Positions 5,328 to 11,338 of a DNA stretch of 22,221 bases are shown here, one piece after another; within the stretch, counting starts at the first letter, position 1; the number at the start of each line of letters is the position of its first letter. Below the pieces are notes generated by a model. It was not told the DNA's origin. It was given only the letters and a program-made list of their open reading frames with translations, and searched no databases. This DNA comes from a virus: positions 1 through 22,221 of the IMG/VR virus record IMGVR_UViG_3300009146_000043; one strand, 5' to 3'. The translations under genes were made by a program, and so were the position numbers.

Positions 5328-6109
5328 CGGGGCTTGACCTTCACGGTCACGTCCTCGGGCCTGACGCCCAGCCCAGGGACGGGGCGCCCCAGGTAGGTCA
5401 CTGTCTGCTCGACCTCGGGGAGGCACTGGCCTACGGCGGTCTCCTCGCCGCACTCGGGGCAGCGCAGCACTGACAGGGGGGCGGGGGGGATGGTCTGCCA
5501 CTCGGGCGGCCACACGGGCCCCCCGGCGGCCGTGGCCATACCCGGCGTCCAGCCTGCAATGCACCCGCACGTCAGGTACACGTCGGCCCGGTGCACCCGG
5601 TCGCTGATGACGCAGAGCTCCTGGACGCCCGACAGGCTCACCTTGCGGGGGGCGGCCTGGTCGGCCTCGCACGTCGCCAGAGCCCGGGCCCAGGCCAGCA
5701 CGGCGGCCTCGTCCACGATCTCGATGCGGGCGGGCCGCTTAGTGGTCTTGACCTCGCCCGACGGCAGGGTCAGCGTGGCCCGGCCCGTGTCATGGCGCCA
5801 GTCGAGAGCGAATCGCTCCAGGTGCCCCCGAAAGAACTCGACCTTGCGGACGATGCGGCCGAGCTCGTGCCGCTCCCACAGGTCGATCTGCTCCCGGTAG
5901 AGGGCGGCCTGGTCGCTGATGGCGGCGCCCTCGGCGGCGTAGGCGGCGAGGAGGCGCATGGCCCACTCGGCGGCCCCAGTGTCAGTGACCTCCCACGCCT
6001 CGACCTCGGGGGGGAGGGGTTCCAGGTCGGCCGGGTCGTCGGCGTCTGCAGGGATGCGGTCGGGGTCGAACGGGGCGGGCATGAGCTCCGCCGGAAGTGC
6101 GTCGGTCAT
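5324..6109 (-). CDS. Gam/Siphovirus-Gp157-like protein with C-terminal zinc ribbon
   Basis: 261 residues. The first 40 residues are acidic and Pro-rich. Residues 45-145 look like the phage Gam/Gp157 group: a long helix (GAAEWAMRLLAAYAAEGAAI), a second helical run (ALYREQIDLWERHELG), a third (RKVEFFRGHLERF) and a beta hairpin (ATLTLPSGEVKTTKRPARIEIVD). Mu Gam binds DNA ends and blocks host exonuclease; Gp157 proteins are similar in build. The C-terminal 115 residues are unusual for that group and carry C166, C181, C183 and CPECG (C217, C220) plus C229, so a zinc domain is likely. The ATG at 6109 has AGGAGG. It is the first gene of the recombination block. The family call is moderate. Confidence 0.68.
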   Translation of the reverse strand: MTDALPAELMPAPFDPDRIPADADDPADLEPLPPEVEAWEVTDTGAAEWAMRLLAAYAAEGAAISDQAALYREQIDLWERHELGRIVRKVEFFRGHLERFALDWRHDTGRATLTLPSGEVKTTKRPARIEIVDEAAVLAWARALATCEADQAAPRKVSLSGVQELCVISDRVHRADVYLTCGCIAGWTPGMATAAGGPVWPPEWQTIPPAPLSVLRCPECGEETAVGQCLPEVEQTVTYLGRPVPGLGVRPEDVTVKVKPR

Positions 6110-6126
6110 CGGGCCTCCTGTTGGGT
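6110..6126 (-). promoter_or_regulatory. Start-associated sequence (shared 12-mer plus GGAGGCCCG)
   Basis: ACCCAACAGGAGGCCCG precedes the ATG at 6109. Its first 12 bases equal the box before the ATPase (5130-5141), and its last part, AGGAGGCCCG, equals the box before the gene at 186. It is a composite of the two start-associated elements seen in this window. Confidence 0.55.
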
Positions 6127-6140
6127 GGGAGGCCGCCAGT

Positions 6141-6154
6141 CTAACCCGGGTTAG
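6141..6154. promoter_or_regulatory. 14-bp perfect palindrome, operator candidate
   Basis: CTAACCCGGGTTAG is a perfect palindrome in the non-coding gap between the 24-residue peptide gene and the Gam/Gp157-like gene, about 15 bases upstream of the shared start-associated box. It could be an operator or a weak hairpin in the leader RNA. It lacks a loop and a U-run, so a terminator is unlikely. Confidence 0.42.
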
Positions 6155-6171
6155 CGGGCGAGGCTACGGGG

Positions 6172-6246
6172 CTACCGGCGTATGCGGGGCACGATGAACA
6201 CGAGCAGGGCGATCCCGGCCAGGATCAGGACGATGGTGACGAGCAC
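6172..6246 (-). CDS. 24-residue single-pass membrane microprotein
   Basis: A GTG at 6246 preceded by GGGAGG (seven bases of spacing) opens a 24-codon frame ending in TAG at 6172. The peptide begins MLVTIVLILAGIALLVFIVP and ends RIRR: one hydrophobic helix with a cluster of three arginines at the C-terminus, which by the positive-inside rule puts the C-terminus in the cytoplasm. The good ribosome-binding site, textbook membrane topology and position in an otherwise empty gap support a real gene. It lies after the holin and before the recombination block. It could be an accessory lysis peptide or an early membrane effector. Confidence 0.6.
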   Translation of the reverse strand: MLVTIVLILAGIALLVFIVPRIRR

Positions 6247-6265
6247 GGGCGACCTCCCTGAGACT

Positions 6266-6356
6266 GTGACCGGCCCCCAGCCCAGGCCCCGAACTCGGAG
6301 CGGAGAGGTACTAAGTCAACCTCCCCGAGCCCTTCCTGGTGCAGGAGGCCGGTCAC
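6266..6356 (-). ncRNA. Predicted branched RNA structure (three-way junction)
   Basis: Three nested/adjacent pairings are visible. The closing stem P1 pairs GTGACCGGCC (6266-6275) with GGCCGGTCAC (6347-6356), 10 bp perfect. A hairpin of TCCTG (6334-6338) and CAGGA (6342-6346) with a 3-nt loop stacks directly on P1. A third arm pairs CTCGG (6294-6298) with CCGAG (6325-6329), and further in GAGGT (6305-6309) with ACCTC (6319-6323), around a 9-nt loop. The element fills the gap between the holin stop and the 24-residue peptide gene. It may be a processed or attenuating RNA, a leader structure or an atypical terminator. No known RNA family is recognised. Confidence 0.42.
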
Positions 6357-6377
6357 CCAGCCCCAACAGGCGCCACC

Positions 6378-6713
6378 CTAGTCCCCCGGAGGAGGCGGGG
6401 GAGCGGTGTAGGCGGGCCCGTCGTGACCGGCGACCTTCATGATGGCGGCGACCACGCCAGAGCTCGTCGCCACGAGAGCAGCGACGGCGGCCTTGCCGAG
6501 CGGGCTGACGGAGGGGAACGTGCCCTCGGACGAGCCAGCCCAGGCGCCCACGTCGGCGAGCCAGCCCATCAGCGACAGGCCGAACATGCCCACGAACGTC
6601 TGGAAGGCCGTCCGATAGGCCGCCCTCAGCCAGTCGATGGAGCGGAGCTTGCGGAGGAGGTCCATGCCCGCAGAGGGTACGTGCCGAGCCCGGCGCCCCG
6701 GGGGGATGGTCAC
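6378..6713 (-). CDS. Holin (r1t-type)
   Basis: 111 residues with two hydrophobic helices: about 33-55 (YRTAFQTFVGMFGLSLMGWL) and 72-93 (LGKAAVAALVATSSGVVAAI), separated by a short Gly/Ser-rich loop, then a Pro-rich tail. This matches the r1t holin family that accompanies actinobacteriophage endolysins, and the gene follows the endolysin with a GTGA overlap. Holins form inner-membrane lesions that release the endolysin and time lysis. The coupled GTG at 6713 is listed. An internal ATG at 6665 (MDLLRKL) would remove 16 basic residues and could be a second start; dual starts are a known timing device in holins, but this is only a possibility here. Confidence 0.82.
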   Translation of the reverse strand: MTIPPGRRARHVPSAGMDLLRKLRSIDWLRAAYRTAFQTFVGMFGLSLMGWLADVGAWAGSSEGTFPSVSPLGKAAVAALVATSSGVVAAIMKVAGHDGPAYTAPPPPPGD

Positions 6714-7501
6714 TGAGGGCCCGCAACCACCTCGGTCTCGGGGTAGAGGATGCGCTGGACCATCGCCCCGACAGTGCCGTTGCGGAACCCGGGGTCGGGG
6801 TCGTCCCGGTCCATCAGATTCGTCCAGACCTCCTCCAGCTTGGTGCGGGCGTCCTTGTTCCAGCGGTCGTTCATGGCGATGCTCGCCTTGGCCCCGTCGA
6901 GCAGGGTCTGCTTCTCCTCAGGCGTCCACACTTCTGCCTCCTTGAAGGATCGGATCATCTCCAGGTACACGTCCCAGGGGAAGCCGAACCCGGGGTCGGT
7001 GTGCCCCCCCGACACTCGCAGAGCCCGGGTCACGTCACCATGACCGCACAGCCCGTGCAGGCCCGACCTGATCTGGGCGTCCGTCAGCCGGAACGGCGGG
7101 ATGACGTACACGTCCGACCACACGGCGAACGCCCGGGCGCCCTGCTCCATCGTCGCCAGCGAGCTCCGGTCCAGCCACTCCGCCCGGCTCTGGCGGGCGT
7201 ACCCGGCGTGCTCGATCTGCAGCGCCCAGTCGTTCACGGTCCGGCCGATGTACGGGGCGCCCTTCGCCCCGGCGCTCTTCCGCTCGTCGGGCACGCACCG
7301 GACCGTGCTGTTCTCGTCCACGCACAGATGCGTCGAGCCGGTGGCGTTCGGGCGGGCAAAGAACTGGGCGCAGTTCTCAGCCGTCAACGGCCCCTCGGGC
7401 GCCTCCATGTCGTGGACGATCCCGAGTGCCGGCGGCCAGCACACCGAAGGGCGAGGCCATTGCAACGTGGCGGGCACATACGGCAGGTGCTCGAGAGTCA
7501 C
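6710..7501 (-). CDS. Endolysin: N-acetylmuramoyl-L-alanine amidase (Amidase_2)
   Basis: 263 residues. Residues 20-185 form an Amidase_2/PGRP-fold domain that cuts the bond between MurNAc and L-alanine: ALGIVHDMEAPEG (H30 as zinc ligand), STHLCVDENSTVRCV (57-70), the INN-like WALQIEHAG (92-100), and GLCGHGDVT (H154) followed by GGHTDPGFGFPWD (H167, D169), which supply the other ligands. The C-terminal 70 residues are helical and charged (KDARTKLEEVWTNL) and may be a wall-binding or regulatory segment; no known binding repeat is seen. There is no signal peptide, as expected for holin-dependent export. The GTG at 7501 has AGGG seven bases upstream. It sits between two membrane-protein genes in the lysis cassette. 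Confidence 0.92.
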   Translation of the reverse strand: MTLEHLPYVPATLQWPRPSVCWPPALGIVHDMEAPEGPLTAENCAQFFARPNATGSTHLCVDENSTVRCVPDERKSAGAKGAPYIGRTVNDWALQIEHAGYARQSRAEWLDRSSLATMEQGARAFAVWSDVYVIPPFRLTDAQIRSGLHGLCGHGDVTRALRVSGGHTDPGFGFPWDVYLEMIRSFKEAEVWTPEEKQTLLDGAKASIAMNDRWNKDARTKLEEVWTNLMDRDDPDPGFRNGTVGAMVQRILYPETEVVAGPQ

Positions 7502-7515
7502 GGGCGCACCCTACG

Positions 7516-7959
7516 TCAGATGGCGTCCTCGTCGTCGTAGTCGATGGCGCCGACCTGCTCGGCCACCTTGCGTGAGCGGCGGTCAATCCGGTTGATGGCG
7601 TCCCTCGTGTTCGACCCCCCGTTCGGGGCGAGCTCGCCCTCCACGGCGGCCACCCGGAGGCCGATCTCGGTCAGCGACAGGCCCATGCGGTCTCGCTCGG
7701 TCTTGGCGTGGTCGAAGCCCTGCTGGATGCTGGCCTGCATGGCGGCCATCCGACGGTCGAGGTTCCACAGCCAGCGGACGCCTCCCACCAGGCAGCCGAC
7801 GGCGGCGACGGCGACGGCCCCAGCGGCGGCCGTGGCGAACGCCTCCCCGAGCTCGCCCGAGCTGATGCCCAGGACGAACCCGGCTCCGGCGGCCACCCCC
7901 GCCGTACTGGTCAGCAGCACGTGCTCAGTCTGCCCGGTCCAGGCACGCACAGCGTTCAT
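7516..7959 (-). CDS. Two-TM membrane protein with coiled-coil tail (lysis-associated)
   Basis: 147 residues. Two hydrophobic segments at about 12-32 and 40-65 (ATAAAGAVAVAAVGCLVGGV) are followed by RWLWNLDRR and a long heptad-like stretch (MAAMQASIQQGFDHAKTERD onward) and a charged C-terminus. This hairpin-plus-coiled-coil design is found in phage membrane proteins next to endolysins, some called holin-like. It overlaps the upstream glycosyltransferase stop as ATGA and lies 14 bases before the endolysin. It may be a second holin, an antiholin or a pinholin partner of the r1t holin; the sequence does not decide among them. Confidence 0.75.
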   Translation of the reverse strand: MNAVRAWTGQTEHVLLTSTAGVAAGAGFVLGISSGELGEAFATAAAGAVAVAAVGCLVGGVRWLWNLDRRMAAMQASIQQGFDHAKTERDRMGLSLTEIGLRVAAVEGELAPNGGSNTRDAINRIDRRSRKVAEQVGAIDYDDEDAI

Positions 7960-8738
7960 CCCAGCGCACGCAGGGGCTTTCCTCGCATGAGGCCGATGAA
8001 GCCGAGCAGAGGCCCGGCGTCGGGGGCTGCAACCCAGTCGTCGGGCAGATTGGCGGGTTCGACGTGGGCCACGAGGGCGGCGGCCTCGGATCGGCTGTGC
8101 GTAACCCGGGTGGGCTGGTCGGGGGCGCCTAGACCTAACAGGCAGTGCGGCACTCCGGACCATCTTGCCTCCACGCTTGACGCCCACCCGGCGCTCGTCA
8201 CGATCAGATCGGCGCCGACCATCTTGGGCGCATCTCCCCACTTCTGCAAGGACACCAGCAGAGCTCCGGGCGGCAGGCTGTCCTTGACGGTGTTCTCCAT
8301 CGTGTTCCTCATGTGCGTCGGGCTCATACATGCCACCACAGGGGTGCTGTCGGGCACCCCCCACTCGGAGCGGACCTCGGCCCGGGTCCGGGTGAGCCCG
8401 TAGGCCCACGGGTGCAACGGAAGCTCGTCCACGTTCCAGTCACAATCGGGGTGGCTGTGCTTCCCGAGGGTGATGACGGGGCGGCCGTCGGCCCGGGCCA
8501 CGTCCCACCACACGGGGTCAGCCACGAGCAGGTCCGCCTGGAGGCTGGCCAGGGAGGCCTCCATCGACTCGCCCCCGCAGCACCCGGCCCGCAGATGGGG
8601 GATGCCCTCGGCGTCGAGCGGCGCCCACTGCCGGGCCCCGTCCCGCTGTGACAGCACCACCCCGTCGCACGCCCACAGCACCGCCACAGCCCGGGTGAGC
8701 GGCCCCCAGCTGAGAGGGTCCGCCAGCCAGCCGATCAC
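7956..8738 (-). CDS. GT28/MurG-like glycosyltransferase
   Basis: 260 residues with a GT-B build. The C-terminal domain carries the GT28 signature ADLIVTSAGWASSVEARWSGVPHCLL (split: ADLIVTSAG at 176-184, then SVEARWSGVP at 188-197), comparable to the donor-nucleotide loop of MurG-type enzymes. The segment VVACMSPTHMRNT (134-146) is the expected Rossmann strand start, equivalent to 'lvs.GS.g'. At 260 residues it is shorter than full GT-B enzymes (350-400), with a reduced N-terminal domain. The GTG at 8738 overlaps the minor tail stop (GTGA) and its stop overlaps the next ATG. Position inside the tail-to-lysis operon means late co-expression with virion parts, so a tail or virion glycoprotein target is a reasonable inference. 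Confidence 0.75.
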   Translation of the reverse strand: MIGWLADPLSWGPLTRAVAVLWACDGVVLSQRDGARQWAPLDAEGIPHLRAGCCGGESMEASLASLQADLLVADPVWWDVARADGRPVITLGKHSHPDCDWNVDELPLHPWAYGLTRTRAEVRSEWGVPDSTPVVACMSPTHMRNTMENTVKDSLPPGALLVSLQKWGDAPKMVGADLIVTSAGWASSVEARWSGVPHCLLGLGAPDQPTRVTHSRSEAAALVAHVEPANLPDDWVAAPDAGPLLGFIGLMRGKPLRALG

Positions 8739-9280
8739 GAGGACCCGGAGCTCACGGGGTCGCACGCCGTGCTGCCGCCCCGGCCTCGCATCAGCAGCGC
8801 CATCTCCCCGTCGCTGACGGAGATGGACTGCGTGCCGAGATTCTGGACGTACAGGCCCACGGTCAGGTCGGCGGCCGGGCCCACGAAGTCGAAGGTGATC
8901 CCGACCTCGGGGGCGAAGAAGTCCCCATCGAGGGCGGCCTGGTTCCGCCAGCGGCGGATGGGGTAGTAGCGGGTGGCGCCGATGACCCACTGGGTGCGGA
9001 CGTAGAAGTCACCGTTGGCCAGGAGCTCTGACGTGTGCCCACCCCGCACCGTGAAGCGCCCCGAGGCGGGCCGGGGGATCGTGACGGACACCAGCGGATC
9101 GGCGGCGGCCCCGGCGGCGAGCTCGGTGGCGCCCACCTGGAAGTCGCAGTACGTGTCGCAGCAGTCGATGGACGGGCCGGGCGGATCGTCGTTGATGGCG
9201 AGCAGCCGTCGCTCCAGCTCCTTGAGCCGCATCTCGTAGTTCGCCAGCAGGTTGTCGAGGTCGTCGGGGTACCGGAGCAT
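8735..9280 (-). CDS. Minor tail protein
   Basis: 181 residues. An N-terminal helix (LDNLLANYEMRLKELERRLL, residues 8-27) resembles the trimerising coiled coil that begins many actinobacteriophage minor tail proteins. It is followed by CCDTYCDF and a beta-rich domain with repeated aromatic strands (GDFYVRTQWVIGATRYYPI, ADLTVGLYVQNLG), compatible with a receptor-side tip or fibre head. Its ATG overlaps the Tal-like gene stop by one base (TGATG), and it lies last in the tail-tip block. Receptor binding is plausible but not shown by sequence. Confidence 0.75.
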   Translation of the reverse strand: MLRYPDDLDNLLANYEMRLKELERRLLAINDDPPGPSIDCCDTYCDFQVGATELAAGAAADPLVSVTIPRPASGRFTVRGGHTSELLANGDFYVRTQWVIGATRYYPIRRWRNQAALDGDFFAPEVGITFDFVGPAADLTVGLYVQNLGTQSISVSDGEMALLMRGRGGSTACDPVSSGSS

Positions 9281-10884
9281 CAGGAGGCGTCCAGTTCCGA
9301 CACCATCACGCAGTCCACGGTGGCCAGGTGCGTCTCGCAGTCGAGCTTGGTCTTGATGATCTTCATGCCCTCCAGCATGTCCACCTGGCCGTCCTGCAGG
9401 TCCACGTCGAGGAGGCGGCCCGGGAGGAGAGCGCCGTCACCGATGACCTCCTCGGCCGGGTCGAACGCCTGGGTGCGTTGAATGGCGAGGCGGAGCACGT
9501 GGGCCCGGCGCATCTGTCGGCCCCGGCCGATGGCCTGCTCGTCCACGTCGGCGAACCCCTCGATCTTGGCGGGGAACACGGACTCCCAGCCGAGGTCGGG
9601 GCTCAACTGGTCAACCCAGATGCCCTCGTCCAGTTCGAACCCGTCGCCTCGGCCCATGACCGCCACCCGGTCGGCGTGCATCTCGGTCGCCCACAGCCAC
9701 TCGTAGTCGGCGATGTTGCCCCCGGACGCCTGGTCAGCCCACATGGCGGTCAGGCGCCCCCCGGGGGGCTCGTAGCCCAGCTGTGAGTACACGGCGATCT
9801 CCCGAGTGTTGAGGGCGGGTGTCTCCGGGAGCCAGTCCACGCCCCCCTGGAGGTCCACCATCTCGCCCATCCCGGCCAAGATGTTCTGGCGGCCCGAGTA
9901 CTTGTAGGCCCGGGTGATATTCGTGCCTCCGCCATCGACCACGTTCATGCCGATGAACAGGTCCGTCTTGCCGACCCCGGTGTCCTGGGCGTGGGCGACG
10001 AGCCCGGTGATGATCGTGCCCGGGTCGCCCGACAGGTACAGGCGCTCCTCCTGGCGGACCAGCACGCTGTCCCACAGGACGCCCCCCTCGGCGGCCCGCA
10101 GCTGGAGCTTCAGGTTGACGGTGCCGAGGCCCCCGGGGACGTAGACCTTCATGCGGACCTGCTGCCAGGTGCCCTGTATCCGCCAGTCGATGGTGGACAA
10201 CTGCTCCCACAGGAGGTTGCTCGACCCGTCGAGGAGCTCGATGCGGAGGGCGCCCCCGTCGGGCGGGGTCATGTAGTCGAGCACGCCCGTGTTCACGTTG
10301 ACCCAGGCGGTGATCCACAGGAACGTATCGAACGGCTGGCCGCCCACCGGAATCAGGGCCACGTACTCGAGACCGGCCCCGGCGGCGGTGATGGCGGAGA
10401 TGCCGACGGAGGCGGTGCCGGAGACGCCATCGGGGCCGGTGGCGGCGTCCCAGGCGACCGTGGAACCTCCGAAGGCGGCCCACCCGGCGAGGTCGGTCGG
10501 GAAGTTGGGGTTGATCGTGACGAGGTTCGGCTGGCTGTTGAAGCGGCCCACGAAGCGCCGTTTGAGGGCGTAGCCGAAGCCCATGCCGTTGAGGGTCAGC
10601 GTGGTCGGGGCTGGCCTCTGGCGGGGGCTCGGCAGCACGTAGGTGACGAAGTTGCCGTCGTAGAACACGGCGAGCTCTCGCCCGTCCAGGAACTCGCCCC
10701 CCGAAAAGAACAGGGCGGCCGTCGAGTCGAGAGCGGCCATGTAGGCGTCCCCTCCGCCGATGCCGTTCAACTCCCACGTGAGGCTCTGGGGGTAGGCCCT
10801 GATGGCGCCGTGGCTGGTGCCGTCGGCCTCGACCACGGTGCACGTCCAGGGGCCCGGGGCGGCCAGAGGCGTCGGGGGCGGCAC
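9280..10884 (-). CDS. Tal-like tail-tip protein with carbohydrate-binding-like domain
   Basis: 534 residues. Residues 1-118 and 280-534 look like a siphophage tail-associated (baseplate hub) protein of the kind downstream of the Dit protein: strands such as SLTWELNGIGG, LAVFYDGNFVTYVLP and TLTLNGMGFGYAL, then a long C-terminal part including QEERLYLSGDPG and VTIVD-type hub strands. In between, residues 119-278 form a jelly-roll-like carbohydrate-binding module (starts NLVTINPNFPTDLAGWAAFG, includes AWVNVNTG, and ends GGVLWDSVLVRQE), a CBM4/9-type pattern. The insert would place a sugar-binding domain at the tail tip. The GTG at 10884 follows the Dit stop by one base. Confidence 0.75.
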   Translation of the reverse strand: MPPPTPLAAPGPWTCTVVEADGTSHGAIRAYPQSLTWELNGIGGGDAYMAALDSTAALFFSGGEFLDGRELAVFYDGNFVTYVLPSPRQRPAPTTLTLNGMGFGYALKRRFVGRFNSQPNLVTINPNFPTDLAGWAAFGGSTVAWDAATGPDGVSGTASVGISAITAAGAGLEYVALIPVGGQPFDTFLWITAWVNVNTGVLDYMTPPDGGALRIELLDGSSNLLWEQLSTIDWRIQGTWQQVRMKVYVPGGLGTVNLKLQLRAAEGGVLWDSVLVRQEERLYLSGDPGTIITGLVAHAQDTGVGKTDLFIGMNVVDGGGTNITRAYKYSGRQNILAGMGEMVDLQGGVDWLPETPALNTREIAVYSQLGYEPPGGRLTAMWADQASGGNIADYEWLWATEMHADRVAVMGRGDGFELDEGIWVDQLSPDLGWESVFPAKIEGFADVDEQAIGRGRQMRRAHVLRLAIQRTQAFDPAEEVIGDGALLPGRLLDVDLQDGQVDMLEGMKIIKTKLDCETHLATVDCVMVSELDAS

Positions 10885-10885
10885 G

Positions 10886-11338
10886 TCAGTACTGGGTGGG
10901 GTCGGGGCAGCGGAAGTCGAGCATCACCCGGAGGGCTCGGAGGCCTTGCAGCATCGGGCTCGTGTCCAGGCTGGCGCCGTCGGGCCTGCCGAGGAACGTC
11001 AGCGTGTCCGCCCCGAAGAAGTCGATGGTCAGGGTCAGGTCGCTGTTCGACGTGACCCAGGCGAGGCGGAGGGCGTCCCACAGGGCCCACACGTCGGCGC
11101 CGTCGGTCGTCAAGTCCCCGAGGGCCGGGCCGATCGTCAGGTCGAACCCCAGGTGGCGGACGTCCATGTAGTCACGCTGGCCGATGGCGCCGTGGTCGTT
11201 GCCCTGCGTCACGTCGTTGTTGCGGACAGGCGGCGCCCCGAGGCCGACGATCCCCTGCCGTCCCCAGCAGTAGTCGGTGCCGTCCCCGAAGCTGATCGAG
11301 CGGCTGGCGATGGCCACGGTCACCCCGTCGGCGCTCAC
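10886..11338 (-). CDS. Distal tail (Dit)-like minor tail protein
   Basis: 150 residues, placed directly after the tape measure gene (GTGA overlap) as Dit proteins are. Beta strands dominate (VTVAIASRSISFGDG, LTLTIDFFGADTLTFLGRP, LRALRVMLDFRCPDP). The DxTIG and DFxG..TLxFxGRP pattern is that of the tail-tube-fold N-terminal ring domain of Dit. The galectin-like C-terminal domain of larger Dit proteins is missing. It probably forms the hexameric ring joining the tube to the tail tip. Many actinobacteriophages list the homologue simply as 'minor tail protein'. Confidence 0.77.
   Translation of the reverse strand: MSADGVTVAIASRSISFGDGTDYCWGRQGIVGLGAPPVRNNDVTQGNDHGAIGQRDYMDVRHLGFDLTIGPALGDLTTDGADVWALWDALRLAWVTSNSDLTLTIDFFGADTLTFLGRPDGASLDTSPMLQGLRALRVMLDFRCPDPTQY

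Noticed and set aside
6287-6319. TTGACT (-35-like) on the minus strand within the branched RNA element
   Set aside because: The hexamer is there, but at 17 bases of spacing the -10 position reads GAGTTC and no TANNNT lies nearby, so a promoter cannot be called.
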